A DNA stretch of 64,000 bases, from contig NZ_ATYV01000005.1 of NCBI RefSeq assembly GCF_000427865.1, forward strand, positions 107,998 through 171,997. Direction: 5' to 3'. The position numbers and the translations under genes were made by a program. Source of the stretch: Corynebacterium sputi DSM 45148 (GTDB lineage Bacteria > Actinomycetota > Actinomycetes > Mycobacteriales > Mycobacteriaceae). Position 1 is the stretch's first letter, and the number at the start of each line of letters is the position of its first letter. Shown here piece by piece: positions 48,473 through 57,576 of this stretch. The notes beneath the pieces are model-generated. The model searched no databases, was not told the origin of the DNA, and saw only the letters and a program-made list of their open reading frames with translations.

Positions 48473-48516
48473 AAAGGGGGCGGCTCCCGGATTCAATTCC
48501 GGAAGCCGCCCCCTTT
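48473..48516 (+). terminator. Bidirectional terminator between the ABC pair and the CoA-transferase
   Basis: 18-bp arms (48473-48490 with 48499-48516, one mismatch). AAAAAG on the left and CTTTGT on the right allow use by both convergent genes. Confidence 0.85.
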
Positions 48517-48547
48517 GTGCTCGGTCAAATCGACCTGGCGGTGAAGA

Positions 48548-50059
48548 CTAGGCCTTCATGGTGCCGGTCTCGACGAAACGCTGGTGCCAGCCCAGGGCCT
48601 CACGAAGGTCGTGCGGGGTATGCATGCCGGACTGTCCGCTGGACTCGGCGCGCTCGACGTACTCGAGGAGCGCTGCCTTGTAGTCCGGGTGGGCACAGTT
48701 TTCGATGACGACGCGGGAGCGCTGACGCGGAGCCAGACCACGCAGATCTGCCAGGCCCTGCTCGGTGATAATGACCATTGCGTCGTGCTCGTGGTGGTCG
48801 ACGTGGGAGACCATAGGAACGATCGCCGAGATGTCGCCGCCCTTAGCGGTGGACGGGGATACGAAGGTGGAGATGTAGGCATTGCGGGTGAAGTCACCGG
48901 AACCGCCGATGCCGTTCATCATCTTCGTACCCATGATGTGGGTGGAGTTAACGTTGCCGTAGATGTCGGCTTCGATCAGACCGTTGCAGGAGATGACGCC
49001 CAGTCGGCGGATGACTTCACCTGCGTTGGAGACCTCCTGCGGGCGCAGAATGATCTTCTTGGCGTAGTCCTCGGCCTTGTCGTTCATGCGCTCTGCGGCG
49101 GTGGGGGAGAGCGCGAAGGAGGTAGCCGAGGCGACAGACATGGTGCCGTTGTCGAGCAGGTCCACCATGCCGTCCTGAATGACCTCGGTGTAGGACGTCA
49201 GGTTCTCGAACGGGGAGTCCAGCAGACCAGCGAGGACGGCATTAGCGATGTTTCCGACACCGGACTGTAGCGGCAGCAGGTTCTCCGGCAGACGTCCCTG
49301 CGTGACCTCGTTGCCGAGGAAATCGATGAGGTGACCTGCGATCATCTTGGAGTCATCATCAAGCGGCTTGAACTCAGAGTTACGGTCCGGTGCGTTGGTG
49401 TTGACGATCGCCACGACCTTGTCTGGGTCGATTGCGATGGAGCCGGAACCAATGCGGTCGCCGGAGTTCTCGATCGGCACGATGCTGCGGTTCGGTGCGA
49501 TGCCGGGCATCCAAATATCATGCATTCCCTCGAGGCCCAGGGACTGCCATTCGTTGATCTCGATGATGATGCGCTTTGCGGCGTCGAGGAAGTTCACTGA
49601 GTTGCCGACGGAGGAGGAGGGGACGATGGAGCCGTCTTCACGGATTCGCACAGCCTCGACGATGGCAACGTCGACGTCACCGAAGAAGCCCTGGGACGTC
49701 ATCTGTCCCGAGTGCGAGAGGTGGATGTCTGAGTAGTAGGAAGTTCCGTCATTGATAGCGCGACGCATGGAAGCGTCACCCTGGTACGGCATGCGCCAGT
49801 TGACGCCGCCGGTCTCTGCCAGAACGGCATCCAGCTCCGGTGCGGTTGACGCACCGGTGAGGACGTTGATACGGAACTCTTCACCACGATCCGTTGCCTC
49901 AGTGATGCGCTTGGCAATTGCACCCGGCAGGACCTTGGGGTAGCCGGCACCGGTGAATCCGGAGAATCCGATTTGGTCGCCCGGCTTCACGAAGCCTGAA
50001 GCTTCGTCTGCGGACATGACCTTTCCGCGCAAACCCTGGTGAGCAATACGTTCCGACAT
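48548..50059 (-). CDS. Succinyl-CoA:acetate CoA-transferase / acetyl-CoA hydrolase family
   Basis: 503 residues with AGGAGG 5 nt before the ATG at 50059. The Cat1/AarC family is shown by the N-terminal GFSGFTGAGYPKVLP, NEWQSLGLEGMHDI, LPLQSGVGNIANAVLAGL, the glutamate motif SCNGLIEADIYGNVN that carries the acyl-accepting Glu, and GIGGSGDFTRNAYISTF. It exchanges CoA between succinyl-CoA or acetyl-CoA and acetate; the C. glutamicum homologue takes part in acetate formation and use. The 308-bp gap to leuB contains divergent promoter elements and no gene. Confidence 0.9.
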   Translation of the reverse strand: MSERIAHQGLRGKVMSADEASGFVKPGDQIGFSGFTGAGYPKVLPGAIAKRITEATDRGEEFRINVLTGASTAPELDAVLAETGGVNWRMPYQGDASMRRAINDGTSYYSDIHLSHSGQMTSQGFFGDVDVAIVEAVRIREDGSIVPSSSVGNSVNFLDAAKRIIIEINEWQSLGLEGMHDIWMPGIAPNRSIVPIENSGDRIGSGSIAIDPDKVVAIVNTNAPDRNSEFKPLDDDSKMIAGHLIDFLGNEVTQGRLPENLLPLQSGVGNIANAVLAGLLDSPFENLTSYTEVIQDGMVDLLDNGTMSVASATSFALSPTAAERMNDKAEDYAKKIILRPQEVSNAGEVIRRLGVISCNGLIEADIYGNVNSTHIMGTKMMNGIGGSGDFTRNAYISTFVSPSTAKGGDISAIVPMVSHVDHHEHDAMVIITEQGLADLRGLAPRQRSRVVIENCAHPDYKAALLEYVERAESSGQSGMHTPHDLREALGWHQRFVETGTMKA

Positions 50060-50325
50060 TGGGCCTCCTGTATGGATGGTGTTCAGGCCCGACTGCGACT
50101 CGGTGGGAGAGGCGGGGCCCGCATCAGTTGTTGAGTTCTCCGCCGCACGTAGTTGATGTGACGACTACGGGTTACGGTGTTCCCATTGTGTGCCTTGTCC
50201 CACAGCTATCGCAAAAGCCAAGTTCGTCACACGTGGTTCGGGTGCCCCCGTCGGGTGTGGCAGGGGGCGCTGGCGGCGCTCTGACGTGGTCGGCAGGTTT
50301 CGCGGAGTGCCTTGGTGGGCTTTGT

Positions 50326-50352
50326 TACACTCACTAAGTCCATATAGTGAGA
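50326..50352 (+). promoter_or_regulatory. leuB promoter -10 and LtbR-like operator
   Basis: TACACT (50326-50331) is the -10. CATATAGTGAGA (50341-50352) matches all 12 positions of the LtbR motif as I recall it (CAYATAGTGRGA). It also forms an inverted repeat with CTCACTA (50330-50336) against TAGTGAG (50345-50351). In C. glutamicum this IclR-type repressor controls leuB from just downstream of the -10, as here. Confidence 0.75.
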
Positions 50353-50367
50353 AAGGTTTCCCATCAC

Positions 50368-51411
50368 ATGAGCACCAATGAGAGCGGGACGTTGAAGATC
50401 GCCGTTATTCCCGGCGATGGTATCGGTACCGAGGTCACTGCAGAGGCCCTGAAAGTCCTGCGCGCCACCATCGGAGATTTCGACACCACCGAATACGACC
50501 TTGGTGGCCGCCGCTACCAGCGCAACGGTGAACTGCTCACCGACGACGACCTTGCCTCCCTGCGCGAGCACGACGCGATCCTGCTCGGTGCCATCGGCGA
50601 TCCGGCGAAGGTCCCGCCGGGAATCCTCGAGCGCGGCATGCTGCTCAAGATGCGCTTCGCACTCGATCATCACGTGAACCTGCGTCCGTCCCGTCTGTTC
50701 CCGGGGGTCGAGTCCCCGCTGAAGAACCCCGGCGAGATCGACTTCGTCGTCGTGCGCGAGGGAACCGAGGGTGCGTACACCGGAAACGGTGGAGCCATCC
50801 GCGTCGACACTCCGCAGGAGGTCGCCAACGAGACCTCTGTGAACACCCGCTTCGGTGCTGAGCGTGTCGTCCGCTACGCCTTCGAGCTGGCCATGACCCG
50901 CAGCAAGAAGCTGACCCTCGTGCACAAGACTAACGTTTTGGTCTTCGGCGGCAGCCTCTGGCAGCGCACCGTTGATGCCGTTGGAGCTGAGTACCCAGAG
51001 GTCGAGGTCGACTACGCGCACATCGATGCTGCGACCATCTACCTTGTCACCGACCCCTCACGTTTCGACGTGATCGTCACCGACAACCTCTTCGGCGACA
51101 TCATCACGGACGAAGCAGGTGCCATTTCCGGCGGTATTGGTCTGGCGGCCTCCGGCAACATCGATGCCTCTGGCACCAATCCGTCCATGTTCGAGCCGGT
51201 CCACGGCTCGGCACCGGACATCGCTGGCAAGGGCATCGCTGACCCGACCGCCGCGATCCTGTCCGCGGCGATGTTGCTACGCCATCTTGGCCGCGAGGAC
51301 GACGCTGTACGTATCGAAGCTGCAGTCGAGTCAGACCTGTCTTCCCGTGGCAGCGGCGCGATCTCAACTGTCGAGATCGGCGACCGGATCGCAGCCTCGA
51401 TCAGCGCGTAG
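50368..51411 (+). CDS. leuB: 3-isopropylmalate dehydrogenase
   Basis: 347 residues from the ATG at 50368, with GAAAGG about 11 nt upstream. Beta-decarboxylating dehydrogenase pattern: [43 protein letters not shown], the [13 protein letters not shown] active-site loop, [13 protein letters not shown], the metal site [15 protein letters not shown] and the NAD-specific [16 protein letters not shown]. It oxidises and decarboxylates 3-isopropylmalate in leucine synthesis. The other leu genes are elsewhere. An LtbR-like operator lies in its leader. Confidence 0.97.
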   Translation: MSTNESGTLKIAVIPGDGIGTEVTAEALKVLRATIGDFDTTEYDLGGRRYQRNGELLTDDDLASLREHDAILLGAIGDPAKVPPGILERGMLLKMRFALDHHVNLRPSRLFPGVESPLKNPGEIDFVVVREGTEGAYTGNGGAIRVDTPQEVANETSVNTRFGAERVVRYAFELAMTRSKKLTLVHKTNVLVFGGSLWQRTVDAVGAEYPEVEVDYAHIDAATIYLVTDPSRFDVIVTDNLFGDIITDEAGAISGGIGLAASGNIDASGTNPSMFEPVHGSAPDIAGKGIADPTAAILSAAMLLRHLGREDDAVRIEAAVESDLSSRGSGAISTVEIGDRIAASISA

Positions 51412-51519
51412 TCCAGTCTGCGTCGGGGGATTCGGGGGTGTGGGCGAGAGCCTGCACCCCCTATTAGCTGACTAGTCTCGGAGGCAGCGTTTTGCTTCTC
51501 AAACAGTAAAGGCGGCTTC

Positions 51520-53406
51520 ATGTCTGTAGAACTCGACGAGATTCGGCAGTTTCTCGAGGAGACACCGCCCTTCTCTGACCTCCCGGGGAGTGAACTCGCA
51601 GGTATCCCTGCGAAGTTAACCGTGCGTTATGCGCGCCGTGGCGAGGAGATCGTCACCCTCGGCCGACCCAACGATGACGTATTCGTGGTGCGGTCAGGCC
51701 TGGTTGACCTCTTCGACGACACCGGGACGATCCTGGACCGTCGCGATGTCGGAGACCACTTTGGGTACTCGACCCTGATGTCCCATGAACCGTCGCTCTA
51801 CACGATGACGGCAGTAGAAGACTCACTCCTGCTGGTGATGCACTCAGACGTTTTCACCGATTTATGTGGACGGTACGTCGAGGTCGCACGGTTCTACGGC
51901 GGCGAAAACTCCAGGATTCGAGCTGTTGCCTCATCTTTGCGGTCTACTGCGGCGACTAGTGCGCTGCGGACCCAGGTCTCCGACCTCATGTCTGATCGAG
52001 TGGTCATGTCGTCGCCGGAGACCAGCATTCGGGACGCAGCCCAGTTGATGACAGACCGCAACGTGTCCTCGCTCCTCATTGTTCGAGGAGCTGAGGGAGA
52101 CGGACCTCCTCCCGATGTCGGACTCGTGGGAATCATCACCGACCGTGACCTTCGTCGGCGAGTCATAGCTGCCGGCGTAGACACCTCCCTGCCAGTGTCA
52201 GAGGTGATGACTCCGGACCCACAATCGGTCACCCTTGGACTGCTCGCCTTCGAAGCGATGCTGCTGATGTCCGAACGCGGATACCACCATCTGCCCGTGA
52301 CCGGTGATGGCAAGGTGCAAGGAATGGTCGTGATTGGCGACCTCCTGCGCAGCCTCCAGACTGATCCGGTCTACGCTACGGCGCTACTGTCCAGGAAGAC
52401 TGAGATCGCCGACATCGCGCAGACCGCTGCGAACGCCAGAAGAATCATCGGCGGATTCGTCGACCGAGGCTTTGGCCCGGATGAGATTTCCCGGCTGCTC
52501 ACCAGCACTGCCGATGCAGTCACCCGCAGACTGCTTGTGCTTGCAGAGGAGAAGTTTGGACCTGCGCCGGTGCCGTATGCGTTTGTAGTGATTGGCTCAC
52601 AGGGGCGCCGGGAAATGGGTCTGGCCTCGGACCAGGACAACGGCATTGTCCTCGACAATTCATATGACGAAGCCCAGCATGGAGACTACTTCCGGCAGTT
52701 GTCTGAGTTCGTGTGCGACAACCTCGCCGAGTGCGGATACCGGCTCTGCCCAGGCGACATGATGGCGAAGAACCCGCAATGGCGGATGACCTTGTACCAG
52801 TGGGAACTGACGTACAACCGGTGGGTGGCCGCACCGGACCCGGATGCGCTGCTCCACGCCCAGACGTTTTTCGACATCCGCGGAGTTCATGGACCGCAAG
52901 ATCTAGTCGATGAGCTCAGAGCCTCCTACGTGCCGATCGCATCCAACAGCCGCCGACTCCACGCCCATCTGGCCAAACTTGCCGCGTATCGTGAACCGCC
53001 CCTTGGACTGTTCCGTGGATTAGTCCTCGAAAAGGGCGGTACACACGCCAATACTCTCGACGTTAAAAAGGGCGGAATCGCAGCAGTTGTCCAGATGGCT
53101 CGCTTGTTTGCGGTGGTCGGAGCGCTTCCTCAGATCGGAACTCGGGAGCGGCTTCGTGCTGCCGCCGGTTCTGGCACTGTCTCCCGGAAAGGCGCCGCTA
53201 ACCTCATTGACGCATTCGACTTCCTAGCCTCAGTCAACATGAAAAACCAAGGCAGAGAGGTCAATGCCGGGCATGAGCCGAACAATAAAGTGGACCCTGA
53301 CACGCTCTCGAAACTTGAGCGGACTCACTTGCGTGACGCCTTCACAGTCATCCGATCGATGCAGCAAGCGTTGCAGTCCAAGTATCCGATCCACAGCATG
53401 TCATGA
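51520..53406 (+). CDS. cNMP-binding/CBS/DUF294 nucleotidyltransferase-like protein
   Basis: 628 residues in four parts: a cyclic-nucleotide-binding-type domain (20-115; RRGEEIVTLGRPNDDVFVVRSGLVDLF), two CBS motifs (about 150-290; VMSSPETSIRDAAQLMTDRN, MTPDPQSVTLGLLAFEAM), the DUF294 nucleotidyltransferase fold (about 350-480; VIGSQGRREMGLASDQDNGIVL with the GS..R..D.D pattern) and a DUF294 C-terminal helical domain. Enzymes of this arrangement are thought to act as adenylate-sensing nucleotidyltransferases of unknown target. It is paired with an exonuclease gene 25 nt downstream, as in several other genomes near acetate genes. Confidence 0.85.
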   Translation: MSVELDEIRQFLEETPPFSDLPGSELAGIPAKLTVRYARRGEEIVTLGRPNDDVFVVRSGLVDLFDDTGTILDRRDVGDHFGYSTLMSHEPSLYTMTAVEDSLLLVMHSDVFTDLCGRYVEVARFYGGENSRIRAVASSLRSTAATSALRTQVSDLMSDRVVMSSPETSIRDAAQLMTDRNVSSLLIVRGAEGDGPPPDVGLVGIITDRDLRRRVIAAGVDTSLPVSEVMTPDPQSVTLGLLAFEAMLLMSERGYHHLPVTGDGKVQGMVVIGDLLRSLQTDPVYATALLSRKTEIADIAQTAANARRIIGGFVDRGFGPDEISRLLTSTADAVTRRLLVLAEEKFGPAPVPYAFVVIGSQGRREMGLASDQDNGIVLDNSYDEAQHGDYFRQLSEFVCDNLAECGYRLCPGDMMAKNPQWRMTLYQWELTYNRWVAAPDPDALLHAQTFFDIRGVHGPQDLVDELRASYVPIASNSRRLHAHLAKLAAYREPPLGLFRGLVLEKGGTHANTLDVKKGGIAAVVQMARLFAVVGALPQIGTRERLRAAAGSGTVSRKGAANLIDAFDFLASVNMKNQGREVNAGHEPNNKVDPDTLSKLERTHLRDAFTVIRSMQQALQSKYPIHSMS

Positions 53407-53431
53407 CCGAGAGCGGCCCAAGGAGTAGATC

Positions 53432-54058
53432 GTGAGCGTTAGTGGGGTGTTGCGGAGGAGACTTAACCGTCGTAAAGCAACAGGTCCTTTAGCCGATCTG
53501 TATGACACGTCTGTTCAGCCACGGCGGTGGCTCTCGGTCGATGTGGAGACGACTGGCCTGGACCCGGCGAAGGATCGCCTGCTGTCGATCGGATGGGTGC
53601 CCGTCGACGATAACGAGATCGTCCTCGCTGGCGCCGGTCACGTAATTCTGTGGAACGACAGTAATGAGTCAGTGGGGGAGTCAGCCACGGTTCATGGCAT
53701 CACTGATGACGTGATCGCGATGGGGACGGATCCCCAAGACGCGGTCGGGCAGGTCCTGGAGGCGCTGAAGGGCAGAGCCCTCTTGGCGCACTACGCGAAA
53801 ATGGAACTCGGTTTTCTCGACAAGGCGTGCCGGCAATACTTCGGAGCAGGTTTCGACGTCCCCGCCGATGACACAATGGACCGCGAGTACCGGGCCATGA
53901 CGGCGAAGAATCGCGAACCGTCGCGCGAAGGGTTGCGGTTGTGGACGTTGCTGGAGAACTACGGGCTACCGCCCTCAAAAGCACACCACGCGCTTAACGA
54001 CGCCATCGCCGCCGCAGAGATCTGGCTCGCGCAGAACTCCCACGGGCTGCCGAAGTAG
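53432..54058 (+). CDS. DnaQ-like 3'-5' exonuclease (DnaQ2 type)
   Basis: 208 residues from GTG 53432. DEDDh residues: Asp37/Glu39 in LSVDVETTGLD, Asp in the VLEALKGRALLAHYAKMELGF Exo II region, and His/Asp in KAHHALNDAIAAAEIW. It is the partner of the upstream cNMP/CBS/DUF294 protein, cotranscribed with a 25-nt gap; the same pair, as cg1456-cg1457, precedes odx in C. glutamicum. It may degrade nucleic acid or a nucleotide-modified product; the real substrate is unknown. Confidence 0.85.
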   Translation: MSVSGVLRRRLNRRKATGPLADLYDTSVQPRRWLSVDVETTGLDPAKDRLLSIGWVPVDDNEIVLAGAGHVILWNDSNESVGESATVHGITDDVIAMGTDPQDAVGQVLEALKGRALLAHYAKMELGFLDKACRQYFGAGFDVPADDTMDREYRAMTAKNREPSREGLRLWTLLENYGLPPSKAHHALNDAIAAAEIWLAQNSHGLPK

Positions 54059-54115
54059 TAAGCACGGCCGGGGCTGTTGTTAGAGCAAAAACAAGGCAGT
54101 GTAGCCTTTACTACC

Positions 54116-54904
54116 ATGCGTATTGCTCGGATCGCCCACCCTGAGGGCATTTGTTTCGCGACCGTTGAAGGCGACGGCGACGACGTCAAGTACAACGAGA
54201 TCGACGGCATCCCCTTCGGCGATTTCACGTCCACCGGACGAGTTTTCACCGCTGAGAACACCCGAGTTCTGTCTCCGGTGCTGCCGTCGAAGATCGTCTC
54301 GATCGGCCGTAACTACGCCGACCACGTTAAGGAGGTGTTCAAGACCTCCGGCGAGAAGCTTCCGCCGACGCTGTTCCTGAAGCCGCCGACAGCCGTGGTT
54401 GGTCCCGAGGCTGCCATCAAGATCCCGGATTTCGCCACGAAGGTGGAGTTCGAGGGCGAGTTGGCCATCGTCATCGGTAAGCCTTGCAAGAAGGTCTCCC
54501 GCGAGAACGCTGAAGACGTCATCCTGGGCTACACCATTGTCAACGACGTTTCATCGCGTGACCTGCAGTTCGCCGACGGCCAGTGGGCCCGTGCGAAGGG
54601 CATCGACACCTTCTGCCCGCTCGGACCGTACATCCAGACCGAACTGGACTATGACGATCTGCCGATCAAGGCTCACCTGACGCATGACGGCGTCACCGAG
54701 ACCAAGCAGGACTCCAACTCGGACCAGATGATCTGGGACATCCCGAAGATCATCGAATTCATCACCGCGTCAATCACCCTGCTCCCGGGCGACGTCATCT
54801 GCACGGGCTCCCCGGCCGGCACCGCAGAGATGTTCCCTGGCGACCGCATTGCGATCGAGATCCCGGGTATCGGCACCTTGGCTAACCCGGTCGAGCGTGC
54901 CTGA
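54116..54904 (+). CDS. odx: FAH-family oxaloacetate decarboxylase (Odx-like)
   Basis: 262 residues from the ATG at 54116. TAGCCT ends 8 nt upstream (leaderless). The fumarylacetoacetate hydrolase fold shows KIVSIGRNYADHVKE, FLKPPTAVVG, the metal ligands in VEFEGELAIVIGK and IVNDVSSRDLQFADGQW, then RAKGIDTFCPLGPYI and LPGDVICTGSPAGTAEM. In C. glutamicum the gene between dnaQ2 and gltX (cg1458) encodes a metal-dependent oxaloacetate decarboxylase. The assignment here rests on synteny plus family; other acylpyruvase activities are possible. Confidence 0.85.
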   Translation: MRIARIAHPEGICFATVEGDGDDVKYNEIDGIPFGDFTSTGRVFTAENTRVLSPVLPSKIVSIGRNYADHVKEVFKTSGEKLPPTLFLKPPTAVVGPEAAIKIPDFATKVEFEGELAIVIGKPCKKVSRENAEDVILGYTIVNDVSSRDLQFADGQWARAKGIDTFCPLGPYIQTELDYDDLPIKAHLTHDGVTETKQDSNSDQMIWDIPKIIEFITASITLLPGDVICTGSPAGTAEMFPGDRIAIEIPGIGTLANPVERA

Positions 54905-54926
54905 CCGGTAGATCAGTGAATCAGTA

Positions 54927-54961
54927 CAGCCGGCATCTTCCCTGGTGGGAGGTGCCGGCTG
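54927..54961 (+). terminator. Hairpin terminator after odx
   Basis: A GC stem CAGCCGGCA (54927-54935) pairs with TGCCGGCTG (54953-54961), with an inner TCCC/GGGA pairing, followed by TCGTTTG. It may serve both convergent genes. Confidence 0.75.
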
Positions 54962-54984
54962 TCGTTTGTTTGGTGGCGTCTCGA

Positions 54985-56145
54985 CTAGAGGTTCATCGCG
55001 CGGAGTACGGTCCGTAGCTTGGCCGTAGTTTCGGCGACTTCTTCCTCGGAATTGGAGTCGGTGACGATTCCGCCACCACCCCAAGCCCGCGCGGCAGTGC
55101 CATCTGATGCGATTTCCGTGCACCTAATGGAGACAACGAACTCCCCATCGCCGTCACTGTTACACCAGCCGACGGCGCCAGCGTAGAAACCGCGGTCCTC
55201 TTCGCATGCCTTGATGACGCCCATGGCGGACTCGGTGGGCGTGCCGCAGATCGCTGGGGTTGGATGCACTGCCAGAGCCAGGTCGAGCGCGGAGATCACT
55301 GGGTCTTTCAGCGTGCCGCGGATGGGCGTTCCCAGGTGGTGCATCTCGGATGTCGACAGCAACTGTGGGAATTCCGGAACGTCTAAGTCGGAACAGAGTC
55401 CTTCGAGATTGAAGGCGATGTCGTCGACAACGAACTCGTGCTCTTCGTTGTTCTTTCTCGACTGAAGCAAGCGGTTCGCGGCGGCCTCGTCTTCTGCTCG
55501 ATCGCGCAGGCGAGGCGCCGAACCTGCAAGTGGGAACGCCTCGACTTCGTTGCCCTTGCGACGCACGAGCATCTCCGGGGAGGACCCGATGAGCAGTTGT
55601 CCCTTGTACTTCTCTCCGGCGGGGGAGAGGTCTGCCAGGAACCCATCGCGGTTCGGGGATGCATCGATGAGGCGTGCCGCTAGGAGTAGCGGATCTACTG
55701 GCGGATCAAAAGCGATATCTACTGCGCGAGCCAGCACTACCTTGTCCAGTCCGGTCACCGCCATGGTGCGGATGGCCGCATCAATGCGATTCCGGTGGTC
55801 TTTTGGGGTAGGAATTTCCGCGACGATCCGTGCAGCGATCTCGGCAGAATTCCAGCGGTAGTGGGCTGGTGGCTCCAGCGGATGGTTGCTGTAAGTGATG
55901 TGCCGGGGCACCGTCAACGCAGCCGGAGCGTCCGTATCGAACGGTAATGCGCCCACGACCATCCGGTGGCGACCTCTACGTAGGTGCTCCGCTGCGAGCC
56001 ATGGATCGGTGTAGGTCTCCAAGGTGCCCTGAGTGCGGACAGAGCCGTGGGACCTCGAAAGGAGAAAGTCTGGAGCGGTCTCGGGACGGCCGTCGAACGA
56101 CCGCCGTTGTGGCTCAGGGGCGCCCGGATTGAACTTCTGGCTCAT
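54985..56145 (-). CDS. Isochorismate synthase (MenF/EntC/DhbC family)
   Basis: About 386 residues from the ATG at 56145 (MSQKFNPG); the ATG at 56166 is an alternative start. The chorismate-utilising fold shows LDKVVLARAVDI, LLIGSSPEMLVRRKGNEVEAFPLAGS, the KNNEEHEFVVDDI Mg-binding helix, LLSTSEMHHLGTPIRGTL, HPTPAICGTPTESAM and the C-terminal ECE-like VVSIRCTEI. It is shorter than TrpE-type enzymes. It would make isochorismate for menaquinone or a catecholate/salicylate siderophore; no men or ent genes are nearby to decide. A TATGAT -10 lies upstream with no DtxR box that I can see. Confidence 0.85.
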   Translation of the reverse strand: MSQKFNPGAPEPQRRSFDGRPETAPDFLLSRSHGSVRTQGTLETYTDPWLAAEHLRRGRHRMVVGALPFDTDAPAALTVPRHITYSNHPLEPPAHYRWNSAEIAARIVAEIPTPKDHRNRIDAAIRTMAVTGLDKVVLARAVDIAFDPPVDPLLLAARLIDASPNRDGFLADLSPAGEKYKGQLLIGSSPEMLVRRKGNEVEAFPLAGSAPRLRDRAEDEAAANRLLQSRKNNEEHEFVVDDIAFNLEGLCSDLDVPEFPQLLSTSEMHHLGTPIRGTLKDPVISALDLALAVHPTPAICGTPTESAMGVIKACEEDRGFYAGAVGWCNSDGDGEFVVSIRCTEIASDGTAARAWGGGGIVTDSNSEEEVAETTAKLRTVLRAMNL

Positions 56146-56290
56146 GAGCACACCGCCCTTCGTCATTCCGTGGGTACTTCTCAATCATAGCGATCCGGGT
56201 ATCCCTGCCCGAATCATGCCTGGCACAACGGATCTAAGAAGCTGTCACGACATAAACCAGAAAGGAATAACCCTAAAGCTGTGTTTTTTT

Positions 56291-56345
56291 AACCAAATAG
56301 GTTGGATTTTGGATATAAAAGTCATACGATGTGACCGCGATCACG
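56291..56345 (+). promoter_or_regulatory. alkB promoter with GlxR/CRP-like site
   Basis: TTGGAT (56302-56307), a 17-bp spacer and TACGAT (56325-56330) form a clear promoter. TGTGA-CCGCGA-TCACG (56330-56345) fits the CRP/GlxR pattern TGTGA-N6-TCACA at 9 of 10 arm positions and overlaps the start site. AACC-AAATA-GGTT (56291-56303) abuts the -35 as a second small palindrome. Confidence 0.65.
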
Positions 56346-56409
56346 ACGTGACAGCTGTACAGGTTGTTCTCGCGCTCAGTGGGAACTCGTAAGAGAAGGG
56401 GAATTCACA

Positions 56410-57576
56410 ATGACTACACGTGAACGTCCAGGATCAAGCGGCTCAGCTGTTTCCGGCTCTGAGGGCGCCGCAGCGCTGCCTAAAGAGTGGACCGACCGCA
56501 AGAAGTACGCATGGCTCCTCAGTATGGTGCCCGCGGCCATTCCGCTCATCATCTGGGGACTGAACTCTTGGTTCACCGCCATTGAAACATGGGCGTGGAT
56601 GATTCACGCTATGTGGTGGGTCGGACCCATCGCAGTTTTCGTTCTGATTCCGATCGGCGACTTCGTTCTCGGCCGCGACGGTGAGAACGTTCCGGAGGAA
56701 TTCGTCCCGTGGTTGGAAGAGACGAAGTTCTACCGCATCGTCAGTTTCCTCTACTTCCCGCTGATGTTCGCCAGCCTGATCCTTAGCGCGTACCTGTGGA
56801 CTTCTAGCAACCCGATCGGTGTCGCTGAACTGACGGTCTACGACAAGATCGGCCTCGCTTGGTCGATGGGTATGACCTCCGGCATCGGCATCGTCGCTGC
56901 CCACGAGCTCGGCCACAAGAAGGCAGAGCTGGAGCGTTGGCTCGGAAAGCTCACCCTGGCAGTGCCCGCATACGGTCACTTCCTCATCGAGCACAACAAG
57001 GGCCACCACGTGCAGGTTGCTACCCCGGAGGATCCGGTGAGCTCCCGTATGGGCGAGAACGTTTACTCCTACCTGATCCGTTCCATCCCTTACCAGATCC
57101 CCCGTGCATGGAACATCGAGAAGAAGCGCCTGGCCCGTCAGGGCAAGTCCCAGTGGAGCCTGAGCAATGATGTTCTGAACGCATGGCTCGTCACCGTCGG
57201 TCTCTGGGCCGTAATCCTGATTGTCTTCGGCATTGGCGCCCTGCCGTACATGCTGATCCAGGCTGTCCTGGGAATCATGCTCCTGGAGGTCGTTAACTAC
57301 CTCGAGCACTACGGTCTTCTTCGTCAGAAGATGCCGAACGGTCGCTACGAGCGTTGTGGCCCGGAGCACTCCTGGAACTCTGACAACTTCGTCACCAACA
57401 TCTTCCTGTACCAGCTCCAGCGTCACTCGGACCACCACGCGAACCCGACCCGCCGCTACCAGTCGCTCCGCTCGGACGTCTACGCCCCGGAGTTGCCTGC
57501 CGGCTACGCGACGATGATCGCTACAGCCATGGTGCCGCCGCTCTGGTTCGCCGTCATGGACAAGCGACTGATGTAG
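56410..57576 (+). CDS. alkB: Alkane 1-monooxygenase (AlkB), ending at an in-frame amber codon
   Basis: 388 residues as terminated. Six membrane helices and the di-iron histidine clusters are present: HELGHKKA (165-172), EHNKGHHVQVATPEDP (from 194), the NYLEHYGLLRQ motif (about 296-306) and LQRHSDHHANPTRRYQSLR (from 336). It hydroxylates terminal carbons of medium-chain alkanes with electrons from rubredoxin. The TAG at 57574-57576 follows AVMDKRLM, a point where homologues continue. The same frame then runs 31 more codons with AlkB-like tail sequence (HYRGDIERANVQPSK) to TAG at 57670. GAGAAGGGG supports the ATG start. Confidence 0.92.
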   Translation: MTTRERPGSSGSAVSGSEGAAALPKEWTDRKKYAWLLSMVPAAIPLIIWGLNSWFTAIETWAWMIHAMWWVGPIAVFVLIPIGDFVLGRDGENVPEEFVPWLEETKFYRIVSFLYFPLMFASLILSAYLWTSSNPIGVAELTVYDKIGLAWSMGMTSGIGIVAAHELGHKKAELERWLGKLTLAVPAYGHFLIEHNKGHHVQVATPEDPVSSRMGENVYSYLIRSIPYQIPRAWNIEKKRLARQGKSQWSLSNDVLNAWLVTVGLWAVILIVFGIGALPYMLIQAVLGIMLLEVVNYLEHYGLLRQKMPNGRYERCGPEHSWNSDNFVTNIFLYQLQRHSDHHANPTRRYQSLRSDVYAPELPAGYATMIATAMVPPLWFAVMDKRLM

